Below, in pieces: positions 1 to 14,495 of a stretch of DNA of 46,799 nt (the stretch's first letter is position 1; every line of letters begins with the position of its first letter). A model generated the notes under the pieces. The model worked only from the letters and a program-made list of their open reading frames with translations, did no database searches and was not told the origin of the DNA. Source of the DNA: Lactobacillus ultunensis DSM 16047 (GTDB taxonomy: Bacteria; Bacillota; Bacilli; Lactobacillales; Lactobacillaceae); NCBI RefSeq assembly GCF_001436305.1, contig NZ_AZFO01000013.1, positions 1,185 through 47,983 on the forward strand, read 5' to 3'. The position numbers were made by a program, and so were the translations under genes.

Positions 1-46
1 CTACCCTCTCAAGGTGGAGTTATGAGTTCAATTCTCGTACGGGTGA
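1..46 (+). tRNA. tRNA-Glu(CTC), 3' part only
   Basis: The window begins inside this tRNA. An anticodon stem CTACC/GGTGG closes a seven-base loop CTCTCAA whose central triplet CTC would read GAG (Glu). A T-arm follows (ATGAG, loop TTCAATT, CTCGT), then the 3' acceptor strand ACGGGTG and discriminator A at 46. The 5' half lies outside, so acceptor pairing cannot be checked. The isotype rests on the anticodon alone. Confidence 0.8.
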
Positions 47-51
47 TTTAC

Positions 52-124
52 TGGGATATAGCCAAATTGGTAAGGCACAGGATTCTGGTTCCTGGATGTT
101 TGGGTTCGAGCCCCAATATCCCAA
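52..124 (+). tRNA. tRNA-Gln(CTG)
   Basis: A complete 73-base cloverleaf can be folded by eye: acceptor TGGGATA/TATCCCA (7 pairs), D-arm around GCCA..TGGT..GGC, anticodon stem CAGGA/TCCTG with loop TTCTGGT (anticodon CTG), T-stem TTGGG/CCCAA with loop TTCGAGC, discriminator A. CCA is not encoded. It lies five bases after the tRNA-Glu(CTC), so the two are probably one transcript ending at the terminator at 134. Both anticodons begin with C, meaning they decode only the G-ending codon; TTG and TTC isoacceptors must exist elsewhere. Confidence 0.92.
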
Positions 125-133
125 TAATTAACA

Positions 134-161
134 AGTCGCAGTGATGCGGCTTTATTTTTTT
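134..161 (+). terminator. Terminator of the tRNA cluster
   Basis: Stem AGTCGC/GCGGCT (one G-T pair) with a six-base loop, followed directly by a T-rich run. It is placed ten bases after the tRNA-Gln. Confidence 0.8.
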
Positions 162-164
162 GTA

Positions 165-202
165 TAAAAAAGACGGTTCACATTTTTGTGAATCGTCTTT
201 TG
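165..202 (-). terminator. Terminator of murT (bidirectional hairpin)
   Basis: A 13-base arm AAAGACGGTTCAC at 168-180 region pairs with GTGAATCGTCTTT ending at 200. The run of A at 165-170 supplies the U-tract for minus-strand transcripts coming from murT. The T-rich other flank could also stop plus-strand read-through. Confidence 0.8.
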
Positions 203-207
203 CTTTT

Positions 208-1560
208 TTACATACCAGCCTTGATGATCTTCTTTTCAGCCATTTTCTTTCTGAGTGCAAGCATTGCAGTATAAGTTGAAAGAATGTAAACCTTCTTGGT
301 TGGTAAATTCTTAATTTCTTCAATTAAACTATCATCGTCTGGGTTAGTACTCATCTTACCTGGATCGAAGCCAGAGATTTCTAATCTAAAGCCCATATCG
401 TGCCAACGTTGACCACCAACGAGAACTTTCTTAATCTTCTTGCGATTAAGACCTTCGAAGTCTGCATCCCAAATCCAAGAAGTATCAATCCCATCAGCAT
501 GGTTAGCGTTAAGTAAAGTTACCAATGAGTAATCATCCTTCTCGGTATTTAGCATATGCAATACTTCGTCCAAACCAACAGGGTTTTTAACCAGAATCAA
601 ATCGATGTCCTTGCCACCGTAATGAATTAATTCTTGACGGCCAAAGATTCGTTTATTTTCTGCAAAAGCTTGTGCAACCTCAGCTTCGGTTAAGCCAAAG
701 TGACGAGCAACAGAGTAAGCAGCTAAAGTATTGTAAATGTTGTAAGTACCACCAATATTGATTGAGTAATCTTTCTTACCCATTTGGAATTTCAAACTGT
801 TAGGAGTTTGATTAATGATCTTATTAACCGTAAAAGTTAAATCAGGACGATGATAACCACAGTTAGGACAGAAGAAATCACCTAAGTTAGCGTAAATTCT
901 TTCATGGTAGTGCAAAATATGATCGCATTTTGGACAAAGGACGCCATCAGTATTAACTGGTGCCTTGAAGTCGTTGTCTGCTTTGTCATTTGCTAATTTA
1001 AAACCATAAAAGATCTTCTTGTTGGGTAACTCTACGGACGAGAAGATGCTGGCATCCCCGTTAGCAATAATGGTTGCGTCAGGAGCTAGCTTGATTCCGT
1101 TAACGATTTTGTCGTAAGTCGTGTAAATTTCACCATAGCGGTCCATCTGATCACGGAAAATATTCGTTAATACGAAAACGCTAGGATGAAGCAGCTTCGT
1201 TACCATTTTTACATTTGCTTCATCAACTTCCAATACAGCGATCTTGCGCTTAACGCGTTTATGCTTGTGAGCTAAGAAAGCAGTAACGATTCCTTGTTGC
1301 ATGTTGGAACCGGATGGGTTGGTTAACACGTCGCCATACTTTTTCTTCAAAGCTTCAACAATTAAGGCGGTAGTCATGGTCTTACCGTTAGTACCGGTGA
1401 CGATCACGGTCTCGTAGCCTTTAGATAATGAATTAAGCACATCTGGATCAATTTTCATTGCGAACTTGCCAGGAAAACTTGTACCGCCCTTCAAGACATT
1501 GTGCAAGAACCAGTAACTGGACTTCCCAGCAATTTTAGCGATTCCTGATTTAAAACTCAT
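208..1560 (-). CDS. murT: MurT-type Mur ligase, lipid II isoglutaminyl synthase catalytic subunit
   Basis: MurT is the ligase subunit of the MurT-GatD complex, which amidates the D-Glu of the lipid II stem peptide at the cytoplasmic membrane, using ammonia from the glutaminase GatD. The sequence has the Mur ligase ATP loop VTGTNGKTMTT near residue 55, a zinc-ribbon pair CPKC/CPNC near residues 210-237, which is typical of MurT, and the C-terminal DUF1727 region. About 450 residues fits the family. An upstream ATG at 1566 sits directly against the GAGGG ribosome site; the ATG at 1560 has six-base spacing and is preferred. gatD normally lies beside murT, but no gatD is adjacent on either side here. 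Confidence 0.9.
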   Translation of the reverse strand: MSFKSGIAKIAGKSSYWFLHNVLKGGTSFPGKFAMKIDPDVLNSLSKGYETVIVTGTNGKTMTTALIVEALKKKYGDVLTNPSGSNMQQGIVTAFLAHKHKRVKRKIAVLEVDEANVKMVTKLLHPSVFVLTNIFRDQMDRYGEIYTTYDKIVNGIKLAPDATIIANGDASIFSSVELPNKKIFYGFKLANDKADNDFKAPVNTDGVLCPKCDHILHYHERIYANLGDFFCPNCGYHRPDLTFTVNKIINQTPNSLKFQMGKKDYSINIGGTYNIYNTLAAYSVARHFGLTEAEVAQAFAENKRIFGRQELIHYGGKDIDLILVKNPVGLDEVLHMLNTEKDDYSLVTLLNANHADGIDTSWIWDADFEGLNRKKIKKVLVGGQRWHDMGFRLEISGFDPGKMSTNPDDDSLIEEIKNLPTKKVYILSTYTAMLALRKKMAEKKIIKAGM

Positions 1561-1642
1561 GTACATCCCTCACTTTAAAACTATGTTTTAGTTTAGCATA
1601 GAGCGGGGATTAAAACGAGTTTTACTATTCATTTAACTGCAC

Positions 1643-1707
1643 AAATTTTATTTTTCCTCTATACTATTAAGGCAAAGACTTTTTGATCAAGAGGGAGGAG
1701 CCGAAAA
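1643..1707 (+). promoter_or_regulatory. Probable tdk promoter and ribosome site
   Basis: A good -10 hexamer TATACT lies at 1660-1665 in the divergent gap between murT and tdk. The -35 is poor. A long purine-rich GAGGGAGGAG at 1691-1700 is the ribosome site that fixes the GTG start at 1708. Confidence 0.5.
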
Positions 1708-2307
1708 GTGGCGCAATTATTTTTTCGTTATGGTGCGATGAGCAGCGGCAAAACGATTGAAATTTTAAAAGTAGCACATAACTACGAAGCCCAAGGTCGT
1801 AAGATCGCCCTAATGACTAGTGGCTTAGATAATCGTAGTGGCGTAGGAACAGTCGCCTCAAGAATTGGACTTCATAGGAAGGCGATTCCGATTACTAGTG
1901 AGATGAATTTATTTGATTATATCAAAAAAATGAATTCACAAGATTTGGCTGACGGCGATGGCAAATTAGCTTGCGTGTTAATTGATGAAGCTCAGTTTTT
2001 AAAGAGACATCATGTCTTAGAATGCGCTAAAATTGTTGATGAGTTCAACATACCTGTAATGACATTTGGCTTAAAAAATGATTTTCAAAATCATTTATTT
2101 GAAGGCAGCGAGAACTTATTGATTTTTGCTGATAAAATAGAGGAAATGAAGACTATTTGTCATTATTGTGGTCATAAGGCAACGATGAATTTGAGAATAA
2201 ATAATGGCAAGCCTGTTTATGAAGGTGAACAAGTACAAATTGGCGGCGATGAGAGTTATTACCCAGTATGTCGTTTCCATTATTTTCACCCGGATGCTAA
2301 GAGATAG
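1708..2307 (+). CDS. tdk: Thymidine kinase
   Basis: Phosphorylates thymidine with ATP in the cytosolic pyrimidine salvage pathway. The ATP-binding loop GAMSSGKT is at residues 9-16, the Walker B-like VLIDEAQFL near residue 94, and a C-terminal lasso and zinc region holds CHYC and a later Cys-X-X-His. At 199 residues it is a standard type II (TK1-like) enzyme. The start is GTG behind a very strong ribosome site. It is the first gene of a run tdk-prfA-prmC-sua5 with short gaps, the same order seen in many Firmicutes. Confidence 0.95.
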   Translation: MAQLFFRYGAMSSGKTIEILKVAHNYEAQGRKIALMTSGLDNRSGVGTVASRIGLHRKAIPITSEMNLFDYIKKMNSQDLADGDGKLACVLIDEAQFLKRHHVLECAKIVDEFNIPVMTFGLKNDFQNHLFEGSENLLIFADKIEEMKTICHYCGHKATMNLRINNGKPVYEGEQVQIGGDESYYPVCRFHYFHPDAKR

Positions 2308-2323
2308 AGAGGATATTTAATTT

Positions 2324-3412
2324 ATGGATAAAGTTATGGCTCAATTAGAGGGTTTAGTCGCCCACTATGAAGAACTGCAAGAAATGATGGCCGATCCAGA
2401 AGTTATTAATGATACTAAGCGTTATATGGAGATTTCTAAGGAAGAAGCCGACTTGCGCGAAGTTGTTCAAAAGTACAAGAAGTACAAGCAAGATAAGAAA
2501 GAACTTGAAGACAACAAGAAGATTATTTCTGGTGATTCAGATCCTGATTTAGTAGAAATGGCTAAGGAAGAAAACTCAGAAATTGAAAAAGAAATTCCTA
2601 AGCTAGAAGAACAAATCAAGATCTTAATGCTACCTAAGGATCCTAATGATGATAAAGATATCATCATGGAAATTCGTGGAGCTGCCGGTGGTGATGAAGC
2701 TTCATTATTTGCTGGCGATTTGCTCAGAATGTATGAAAAATACGCTGAAAGACAAGGCTGGAAAGTTTCTTTGATTGATTCCGAACCAACAGAAGTTGGT
2801 GGTTACAAGCGTGTTGCCATCATGATTACTGGTGACAAGGTTTACTCAAAATTAAAGTATGAAAACGGTGCTCACCGTGTTCAACGTATCCCAGTAACTG
2901 AATCTCAAGGTCGTGTTCATACTTCAACTGCCACTGTTGCCGTTATGCCAGAATACGAGCAAGTAGACATTGATATTGATCCTAAGGATATTCGTGTTGA
3001 TGTTTATCGTTCAAGTGGTGCCGGTGGTCAGCACATTAACAAGACTTCTAGTGCCGTTCGTATGACTCACTTGCCAACTGGTATTGTGGTTGCTATGCAG
3101 GACCAACGTAGTCAGCAGCAAAACCGTGAAAAAGCAATGCAAATTTTGAAATCACGTGTTTATGATTACTATGAAAGTCAAAACCAAGCTAAATACGATG
3201 CTAAACGTAAGAATGCTGTTGGTACTGGTGATCGTTCTGAAAGAATTAGAACTTACAATTACCCACAAAACAGAGTAACTGATCACCGGATTGGTTTAAC
3301 TATTAACAAGCTTGATCGTGTAATGAACGGTGAACTTGATGAAATCATCGATGCATTGATTCTTTACAATCAAACTAAGCAATTAGAGGAGTTAGCTGAT
3401 AAGAATGCCTAA
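2324..3412 (+). CDS. prfA: Peptide chain release factor 1
   Basis: Releases the finished peptide at UAA and UAG stop codons. The catalytic GGQ loop is in [17 protein letters not shown] near residue 235, and the stop-codon recognition tripeptide is P-V-T in [10 protein letters not shown], the P-x-T form of RF1 rather than the SPF of RF2. Length 362 is normal. The last eight bases overlap the start of prmC, whose product methylates the GGQ glutamine of this protein, so the two are translationally coupled. Confidence 0.97.
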   Translation: MDKVMAQLEGLVAHYEELQEMMADPEVINDTKRYMEISKEEADLREVVQKYKKYKQDKKELEDNKKIISGDSDPDLVEMAKEENSEIEKEIPKLEEQIKILMLPKDPNDDKDIIMEIRGAAGGDEASLFAGDLLRMYEKYAERQGWKVSLIDSEPTEVGGYKRVAIMITGDKVYSKLKYENGAHRVQRIPVTESQGRVHTSTATVAVMPEYEQVDIDIDPKDIRVDVYRSSGAGGQHINKTSSAVRMTHLPTGIVVAMQDQRSQQQNREKAMQILKSRVYDYYESQNQAKYDAKRKNAVGTGDRSERIRTYNYPQNRVTDHRIGLTINKLDRVMNGELDEIIDALILYNQTKQLEELADKNA

Positions 3413-4247
3413 TACTTTAAAAGATTTGCGCATTGAAGCTGGAGAAGCTGCTGAAGACATTCGACCAGAAGATGTGGATTATGTTTTGGCTGAAAGACTT
3501 AATTTAACACCCAGTGAATTTGAAATGAAGCAAGACATGGTTTTATCCGATGAGCAGGTAAAACAGGCTAATAAAGATATTAAGAAGCTAGCTAAAGGCG
3601 TTTCCCCGCAATATATTTTGGGCTATGCTTGGTTCTTAGGTTATAAGATCATGGTTCAACGTGGAGTTTTGATTCCTCGATTTGAAACTGAAGAATTAGT
3701 TGAATGGGCTCTGCAGTCATTGAAGTCAGGCAATAAAGTTTTAGATTTAGGTACCGGTTCGGGATGTATTACTGTTGCTTTAGCAAAAGAAGCAGAGAAA
3801 AAAGGCATCAAGGCTCTAACTTTATATGCGAGTGATGTGACCGATACTGCTTTAAGAACAAGTGAAGAAAACTTCTTGAATTATCATCTTGATGTGACAA
3901 CACGTAAGGCTAATGTCTTAATTGGCTTGGAAAAATTTGATCTGATTATTTCTAATCCACCATATATCAAAACAACTGAAAAGAATGTAATGGATAAGAA
4001 CGTCTTGCAAAATGAACCTAAAGAAGCTCTTTTTGCAGGTAAAGATGGTTTAGACTTCTACAAGAAGTTTGCTAAGCAAGTTCGTGATCACTTGAATAGT
4101 CATGGCGAATTCTTCTTGGAATTTGGTTTTAGCGAAGAGGAACAATTAAAAGAACTATTTGCTAAGGAATTACCTGATTTTGATATTGAATTTAGAAAAG
4201 ACATGGCCGGTAAGCCACGCATGATTCATGGAAGGTGGCAAAAATAA
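3405..4247 (+). CDS. prmC: Release factor glutamine methyltransferase
   Basis: Uses S-adenosylmethionine to methylate the glutamine of the GGQ motif in release factors. The SAM-binding motif [12 protein letters not shown] lies at residues 112-123 and the N-methyltransferase signature NPPY at 184-187. The N-terminal helical domain (residues 1-90) matches the release-factor docking domain of PrmC/HemK. It begins inside the last codons of prfA, its substrate gene, and is followed directly by the sua5 gene. Confidence 0.95.
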   Translation: MPNTLKDLRIEAGEAAEDIRPEDVDYVLAERLNLTPSEFEMKQDMVLSDEQVKQANKDIKKLAKGVSPQYILGYAWFLGYKIMVQRGVLIPRFETEELVEWALQSLKSGNKVLDLGTGSGCITVALAKEAEKKGIKALTLYASDVTDTALRTSEENFLNYHLDVTTRKANVLIGLEKFDLIISNPPYIKTTEKNVMDKNVLQNEPKEALFAGKDGLDFYKKFAKQVRDHLNSHGEFFLEFGFSEEEQLKELFAKELPDFDIEFRKDMAGKPRMIHGRWQK

Positions 4248-4252
4248 AAATT

Positions 4253-5254
4253 ATGGAAACTAAGATTTTTAAAAAAGATCAATTGGATGAAGCTGTTAAG
4301 TTACTGGCAAAAGGTGAACTGGTTGCTTTTCCAACAGAGACAGTTTATGGCTTAGGAGCTATTGCAACTAATGAAAAGTCTGTTAAGGGTGTTTATGCTG
4401 CTAAAGGGCGTCCTAGTGACAATCCATTAATTGTGACTGTTTCTGGTGAAAAGATGATGGAACGTTATGCTAAAGAGGTCCCAGAAAGAGCTAAGAAATT
4501 GATCAAGCATTTTTGGCCAGGTCCTTTGACTTTACTTTTATTTGTAAAACCAGGTACTTTACCAGATGCTGTAACTGGTGGTTTGGATACAGTAGCTTTC
4601 CGTTGCCCTGATGATCAGTTGACTCATGATTTGATTGCTAAATTAGGTTATCCAATCGTTGGTCCATCTGCTAATACTTCGACTAAGCCCAGTCCAACAA
4701 CGGCCCAACATGTTTACCATGACTTAAAGGGAAAGATTGCTGGCATTATTGACGGTGGTCCTACTCGTGTTGGTTTGGAATCCACGATTATCGACTTATC
4801 TGTAAAGACACCCATTGTTCTTCGTCCCGGTGAGATTACACCAGAAGAATTAAGTGAAGTTTTAGGTGAAAAAGTTTTAATCAATACTGGTAAAGTTGCT
4901 GATAAAGATGTGCCTAAGGCTCCTGGCATGAAGTATCGTCACTATGCTCCAAGCGAACCAGTTATTGTTGTTGACGATCCAGCTGATTTTAGCAAGATTA
5001 ACTTTAATGAAAAAACTGGTGTGGCTGCTTTAGGTTCAGTTTTGGCTAAGATTGATTTGCCTAAAGAAAATAAATTTGATTTGGGCAATAATCTGGTTGA
5101 TGCCGATCACAATTTGTTTGGCGGTTTGCGCTACTTTGATGATATGGATAATATTGAAACGATTTATGTGCAAGGATTCAATGAAGGCGAAGAAAGTTTA
5201 GCTTATATGAATCGTTTGAACAAAGCAGCTGGCGGACATCATTTTAATAAATAA
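4253..5254 (+). CDS. ywlC: L-threonylcarbamoyladenylate synthase (Sua5/YwlC type)
   Basis: Makes threonylcarbamoyl-AMP from threonine, bicarbonate and ATP, the first step of t6A37 formation on ANN-decoding tRNAs. The N-terminal YrdC domain shows VAFPTETVYGLGA, the AAKGRPSDNPL motif and the GPSANTS motif. The C-terminal Sua5 domain begins after the KAPGMKYRHYAP linker typical of the long form. I place the start at ATG 4253 (333 residues). A GTG at 4235 in the same frame would overlap prmC but lies inside the GGAAGG ribosome site, so it is less likely. A terminator follows. Confidence 0.92.
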   Translation: METKIFKKDQLDEAVKLLAKGELVAFPTETVYGLGAIATNEKSVKGVYAAKGRPSDNPLIVTVSGEKMMERYAKEVPERAKKLIKHFWPGPLTLLLFVKPGTLPDAVTGGLDTVAFRCPDDQLTHDLIAKLGYPIVGPSANTSTKPSPTTAQHVYHDLKGKIAGIIDGGPTRVGLESTIIDLSVKTPIVLRPGEITPEELSEVLGEKVLINTGKVADKDVPKAPGMKYRHYAPSEPVIVVDDPADFSKINFNEKTGVAALGSVLAKIDLPKENKFDLGNNLVDADHNLFGGLRYFDDMDNIETIYVQGFNEGEESLAYMNRLNKAAGGHHFNK

Positions 5255-5263
5255 AAAATAAGG

Positions 5264-5293
5264 CGCAAAGGGCTTTAAACCCTTTGCGTTTTT
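5264..5293 (+). terminator. Terminator after the tdk-sua5 run
   Basis: Perfect nine-pair stem CGCAAAGGG/CCCTTTGCG with loop CTTTAAA, followed by five T. It separates this run from upp. Confidence 0.92.
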
Positions 5294-5339
5294 GATTAAA
5301 ATATTTAGTGATTAAGTTATTTGATAATAGGAGGCATAT

Positions 5340-5969
5340 ATGGGAAAGTTTGTAGTTTTGGATCACCCATTGATTCAACATAAATTGACAATTATTCGTC
5401 GCAAGGATACGGGTTCAAATGAATTTCGTAGAATTGTCGGTGAAATTGGTGGTTTGATGACTTATGAAATCACAAGAGATTTGCCACTTGAAGATGTTGA
5501 AATCGAAACGCCAATGGGTAAGACAGTCCAAAAAGAAATTGCTGGTAAGAAATTGACAATTGTGCCAATTCTGCGTGCTGGTATGGGAATGCTTAACGGT
5601 GTTCTTGAGATGGTACCATCAGCTAAGATTGCGGTTATCGGTATGTATCGTGATGAAAAGACTTTGAAGCCACATGAATATTTCTTCAAGGCTCCAAAGG
5701 ATATTGCTGAACGTGAATGCTTAGTCGTTGATCCAATGCTTGCAACTGGTGGCTCAGCTAATGATGCTATTGCTGCATTGAAGAAGCGTGGCGTTAAGGA
5801 AATTAAATTAGCAGTTTTGGTAGCAGCTCCAGAAGGTATTAAGGCTGTTCAAAAGGAAAACCCTGATGTTGACATCTATGCAGCAGCTGAAGATGAAAAA
5901 TTGATGCCTAATGGCTACATCTTCCCAGGTTTAGGGGATGCCGGTGACAGATTATTCGGCACTAAGTAA
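5340..5969 (+). CDS. upp: Uracil phosphoribosyltransferase
   Basis: Salvages uracil to UMP with PRPP in the cytosol. The PRPP-binding motif is in [16 protein letters not shown] near residues 127-142, and the uracil-binding C-terminal segment [17 protein letters not shown] is intact. The length of 209 is exactly typical. A ribosome site AGGAGG sits seven bases before the ATG. In many Firmicutes glyA lies just before upp and atpI just before atpB; neither is present here. Confidence 0.97.
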   Translation: MGKFVVLDHPLIQHKLTIIRRKDTGSNEFRRIVGEIGGLMTYEITRDLPLEDVEIETPMGKTVQKEIAGKKLTIVPILRAGMGMLNGVLEMVPSAKIAVIGMYRDEKTLKPHEYFFKAPKDIAERECLVVDPMLATGGSANDAIAALKKRGVKEIKLAVLVAAPEGIKAVQKENPDVDIYAAAEDEKLMPNGYIFPGLGDAGDRLFGTK

Positions 5970-6092
5970 TCGTCCTTTTTGAAAAAAATATTAGCTCTAA
6001 TGCGCTTTCATGTTACACAAAGATGATTTTTGGTGTTAAGATGATTTACGTGTTCGAGTTTTATTCAACACGAGAAGGGAGGTCACGAAGTA
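5970..6092 (+). promoter_or_regulatory. atp operon promoter and leader region
   Basis: No hairpin with a T-run follows upp, so some read-through into atp is possible. A weak promoter candidate is TTACAC (6013-6018), 18 bases, TAAGAT (6037-6042). Just downstream a short inverted repeat CGTGTT (6049-6054) / AACACG (6067-6072) would form a hairpin a few bases before the GGGAGGT ribosome site of atpB. The promoter call is tentative. Confidence 0.4.
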
Positions 6093-7039
<947 letters not shown>

Positions 7040-7096
7040 TCGAAAGTCAAAAGTTTTTAGTTGAAGGATTTAATTAAAAAGAGAGAAGGGCAGTAA

Positions 7097-7605
7097 ATGA
7101 CTATTCAAACATTGTTTGCAGCCTCACATCATATTTACCTAGGTAATGCTATCTGGTATTTAATTTGTTTCGCCATCTTGATGCTTCTCGTCAAGCACTA
7201 TGCTTGGGGTCCAGTATCAGATATGATGGAAAAGCGGCGGCAAAAAGTTATTAATGACTTGGATGCAGCTGCAAGTGATCGTAAAAAGGCTGAAACGCTT
7301 GCTAATGAGCGTGAAGCTGCCTTGAAGAACTCAAGACAAGAAGCGACACAAATTCTCTCTGACGCTAAGAGTAATGCGCAAAATACTGGCAAAGAAATCG
7401 TAGCAAGTGCTAACGAAGATGCGGCAGCAATTCGAAAGAAAGCAAATGAGGAAGCTGCTAAGGCTAAAACAGATGCTTTGAATTCTGCACGTGATCAAGT
7501 TGCTGATATTTCTGTAGCAATTGCTGAAAAAGTTATTGCTAAGAATTTATCTGCTGAAGACCAAAAAGATTTAGTCGACCAATTTATTAAGGGGTTGGAT
7601 GATTA

Positions 7606-7606
<1 letters not shown>
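7097..7606 (+). CDS. atpF: F1Fo ATP synthase subunit b
   Basis: Peripheral stalk subunit: one N-terminal membrane helix (residues about 13-33), then a long charged alpha-helical stretch rich in Ala, Lys and Glu that dimerises as a right-handed coiled coil and contacts delta. The length of 169 is normal. The stop codon overlaps the atpH start by one base (TAATG), so the two stalk subunits are coupled. Confidence 0.95.
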
Positions 7607-9680
<2,074 letters not shown>

Positions 9681-9690
9681 GAGGTAGATT

Positions 9691-12115
<2,425 letters not shown>

Positions 12116-12126
12116 GGTGATGTCAA

Positions 12127-12567
12127 ATGGCAGATCCAGAAAAACTTTTTAGAGTAAATGTGGTAACTCCTAATGGAATGATCTATTCCCACCGTGGAAG
12201 CATCGTTGATGTACGCGCTGTTGATGGTGAACGTTCTTTGATGTACAACCACTTACCATTATTGACTCCACTTGTAATTAGTGAAGTTAAGGTTAAGCGT
12301 AGTCGTGAAATGAGTTCGAGAATCGATCACATCGCTATTAGTGGCGGTTACATTGAATTCTCTGATAATGTTGCGACAATTATTGCTGATAGTGCTGAAC
12401 GTGCTAGAAATATCGATGTTTCTCGTGCTCAAGCCGCTAAGGAAAGAGCAGAGAAGCGTTTGAAGGAAGCACGTGAAAAGCATGATGAACGTACTGAAGA
12501 ACGTGCTACAGTTGCTTTGAAACGAGCACTTAACAGAATCAGCGTTTACAACACTAAAGGTCACTAG
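12127..12567 (+). CDS. atpC: F1Fo ATP synthase subunit epsilon
   Basis: Small rotor subunit that can inhibit ATP hydrolysis. The N-terminal beta-sandwich domain (residues 1-90) has the typical [16 protein letters not shown] opening and [11 protein letters not shown] segment. The C-terminal helical hairpin ([15 protein letters not shown]...) is present, so the inhibitory form is possible. 146 residues. It is the last gene of the operon and a terminator follows. Confidence 0.95.
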   Translation: MADPEKLFRVNVVTPNGMIYSHRGSIVDVRAVDGERSLMYNHLPLLTPLVISEVKVKRSREMSSRIDHIAISGGYIEFSDNVATIIADSAERARNIDVSRAQAAKERAEKRLKEAREKHDERTEERATVALKRALNRISVYNTKGH

Positions 12568-12573
12568 AAGAGT

Positions 12574-12610
12574 AAAAAGACGGATGCAAAATTTGCATTC
12601 GTCTTTTTTT
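12574..12610 (+). terminator. Terminator of the atp operon
   Basis: Long stem AAGACGGATGCAAA paired with TTTGCATTCGTCTT, then seven T. The arm AAGACGG is like that in the murT terminator at 165. Confidence 0.93.
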
Positions 12611-12627
12611 GTTAATAAGGAAAAAAT

Positions 12628-12858
12628 ATGTTTCAATTAGGTGTTCACGCTATTATTAGCATTATTATTTATTTAATTGCTGTTGGTTTATCATTCCAAG
12701 CGATGAAGGCTGTGCAATTAGATAAAATTATTCGTAAAGGTCGAATTTTTGAAACTCAATTGTTATATTTATTTGGTGCGATTGCCTTAGGATTTTTAGT
12801 AGGCAATTTTGTTATTACCTTTATTGATACTTCAATGCAACTTAGTAATTTGTTTTAA
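12628..12858 (+). CDS. DUF1146 (YwzB-type) small membrane protein
   Basis: A 76-residue protein with two hydrophobic helices (about residues 8-28 and 46-68) separated by a basic loop IIRKGR. It resembles the DUF1146/YwzB family found after the atp operon in Bacillus and lactobacilli. The function is unknown. The start has a weak AAGGAA site. A possible terminator hairpin follows before mbl. Confidence 0.8.
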   Translation: MFQLGVHAIISIIIYLIAVGLSFQAMKAVQLDKIIRKGRIFETQLLYLFGAIALGFLVGNFVITFIDTSMQLSNLF

Positions 12859-12870
12859 AGATTGTCTTAA

Positions 12871-12899
12871 AACAAGGAGAGTGAAGGAAACTCTTTGTT
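12871..12899 (+). terminator. Possible weak terminator before mbl
   Basis: AACAAGGAG (12871-12879) can pair with CTCTTTGTT (12891-12899), nine pairs including one G-T. It is followed only by a short T/A-rich stretch, so termination is uncertain. An extended -10 TGGTAAAAT at 12906-12913 just after it is the likely mbl promoter. Confidence 0.45.
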
Positions 12900-12941
12900 A
12901 TTTATGGTAAAATGGACCATGAATAATTATGGAGGGTTATC

Positions 12942-13931
12942 GTGGCACGAGATATAGGAATTGATTTGGGGACAGCTAATGTATTAATCAATGTCTCTGG
13001 AAAAGGAATTGTTTTGAATGAACCTTCTGTAGTTGCTGTAAATACCGATACCAACAAGGTAGTTGCAGTTGGCTCAGAGGCATATGAAATGGTAGGTAGA
13101 ACACCAGGTAATATTCGCGTAATTCGCCCACTTAAGAATGGTGTAATTGCGGACTTTGATATTACCGAAGAAATGCTGTCCTACTTTATTGAAAAGTTAA
13201 ACGTAAAAGGTTTTATGTCTAAGCCTAATATTTTGATTTGTGCTCCAACAGGAGTCACTTCAATTGAGCAAAAGGCAATTATCCAAGCTGCCGAAAAATC
13301 TGGTGGTGGCAAGGTTTACCTTGATTTCGAACCTAAAGTTGCTGCTGTAGGTGCAGGGTTAGATATTTTTAAGCCTCAAGGCAATATGGTAATTGATATC
13401 GGTGGTGGTACTACCGATGTTGCAGTTTTGTCAATGGGTGAGATTGTTACTTCACGTTCACTTCGCTATGCGGGTGATCGGATGAATCAAGCTGTAATTA
13501 GCTATATCAAGAATAAGCATAACTTGCTCATTGGTTCTAGAACAGCTGAACAAATTAAGATCGAAATTGGTAGTGCATTTGAGCCTGATGAAGATCAACA
13601 AATTACTGTTCGTGGTCGTGATGTAGTTGATGGTTTGCCAAAACAAACTACAGTAACTGCACCTGAGATTCAATCAGCTTTGCATCCAGGACTAATGTCA
13701 ATTATCGCTGCAGCTAAGGAAGTTCTTGAAACTACACCACCAGAACTTTCTGCCGATATTATTGATCGTGGTATTATGCTTACTGGTGGTGGAGCATTAT
13801 TAAAGAATATTGATAAGTTGATTTCATATTACTTGCAAGTTCCTGTATTAACAGCTGATCATCCACTTGAGGCTGTTGCTTTAGGTACAGGTACCTTGCT
13901 TAAGAATATTGAAAAACATCAACGTCACTAA
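12942..13931 (+). CDS. mbl: MreB/Mbl-type actin-like rod-shape protein
   Basis: Cytoskeletal ATPase that forms filaments under the membrane and guides the Rod complex during side-wall synthesis. It has the actin-fold phosphate motifs DLGTANVLI at the N-terminus, [15 protein letters not shown] in the middle and [10 protein letters not shown] near residue 285. 329 residues, GTG start behind GGAGGG. A second MreB lies at 44330. This copy sits with yidD and rodA and is called Mbl-like from that context, so the symbol is less sure than the family. Confidence 0.88.
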   Translation: MARDIGIDLGTANVLINVSGKGIVLNEPSVVAVNTDTNKVVAVGSEAYEMVGRTPGNIRVIRPLKNGVIADFDITEEMLSYFIEKLNVKGFMSKPNILICAPTGVTSIEQKAIIQAAEKSGGGKVYLDFEPKVAAVGAGLDIFKPQGNMVIDIGGGTTDVAVLSMGEIVTSRSLRYAGDRMNQAVISYIKNKHNLLIGSRTAEQIKIEIGSAFEPDEDQQITVRGRDVVDGLPKQTTVTAPEIQSALHPGLMSIIAAAKEVLETTPPELSADIIDRGIMLTGGGALLKNIDKLISYYLQVPVLTADHPLEAVALGTGTLLKNIEKHQRH

Positions 13932-13944
13932 GTGAGGAGATTAC

Positions 13945-14238
13945 TTGCGTAAGATTTTGATTTTTTTAGTGCGAGTTTATCAGAAATTAATATCTCCACT
14001 CTTTCCACCAAGTTGTAGATATTATCCAACATGTTCCACATATATGATTGATGCTCTCAAAAAACATGGCCCTATTTTAGGGTTAATTATGGGAATCTGT
14101 CGTATACTTAGGTGTAACCCATTTATTCGTGGTGGAGTGGACCCTGTTCCTGATAATTTTACTATTTTTCGAAATCCACATCCGGAGAAATATGAGGATG
14201 AAATTATTGCATCGAAGTTTCATCCGGATAGCAAGTAG
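13945..14238 (+). CDS. yidD: Membrane protein insertion efficiency factor YidD
   Basis: Small cytoplasmic, membrane-associated protein that assists YidC-dependent insertion. The family signature [22 protein letters not shown] is present at about residues 20-41, followed by [17 protein letters not shown]. The length of 97 is typical. TTG start with a GAGGAG site six bases upstream. It is co-directional with mbl (13-base gap) and the DUF2969 gene. Confidence 0.93.
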   Translation: MRKILIFLVRVYQKLISPLFPPSCRYYPTCSTYMIDALKKHGPILGLIMGICRILRCNPFIRGGVDPVPDNFTIFRNPHPEKYEDEIIASKFHPDSK

Positions 14239-14246
14239 GAGGATCT

Positions 14247-14474
14247 ATGTCAAAAAAATTAGAAAATATTGATATTGAAGTTAATGAACTTAAAGGTAAG
14301 AGCTTGCTAACGTGGGAAGTTGTTATTCCAAATAAGAAGTCCATTGGTTTAATTGAAAAAGTTGAAGGCCGTTATCGTGCTACTACTACCAAGACTAGCA
14401 ACGTTTTGTTTGCTAATAGTCTTGAAAGCAGCATCAATGATTTGCTTTCATACTTCACATTACATGAAAAATAA
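14247..14474 (+). CDS. DUF2969 family protein
   Basis: A 75-residue soluble protein with no signal or membrane segment, resembling the DUF2969 family known in lactobacilli. The family has no assigned function. It has a strong AGGAGG site and lies 8 bases after yidD and 21 bases before rodA, so it is probably co-transcribed with the cell-shape genes. Confidence 0.8.
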   Translation: MSKKLENIDIEVNELKGKSLLTWEVVIPNKKSIGLIEKVEGRYRATTTKTSNVLFANSLESSINDLLSYFTLHEK

Positions 14475-14495
14475 TATATAAGTAGTGATTATTTA

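Noticed and set aside
1561-1566. ATG at 1566 as murT start
   Set aside because: It is immediately adjacent to the GAGGG ribosome site, leaving no spacer; ATG 1560 has a normal six-base spacer.
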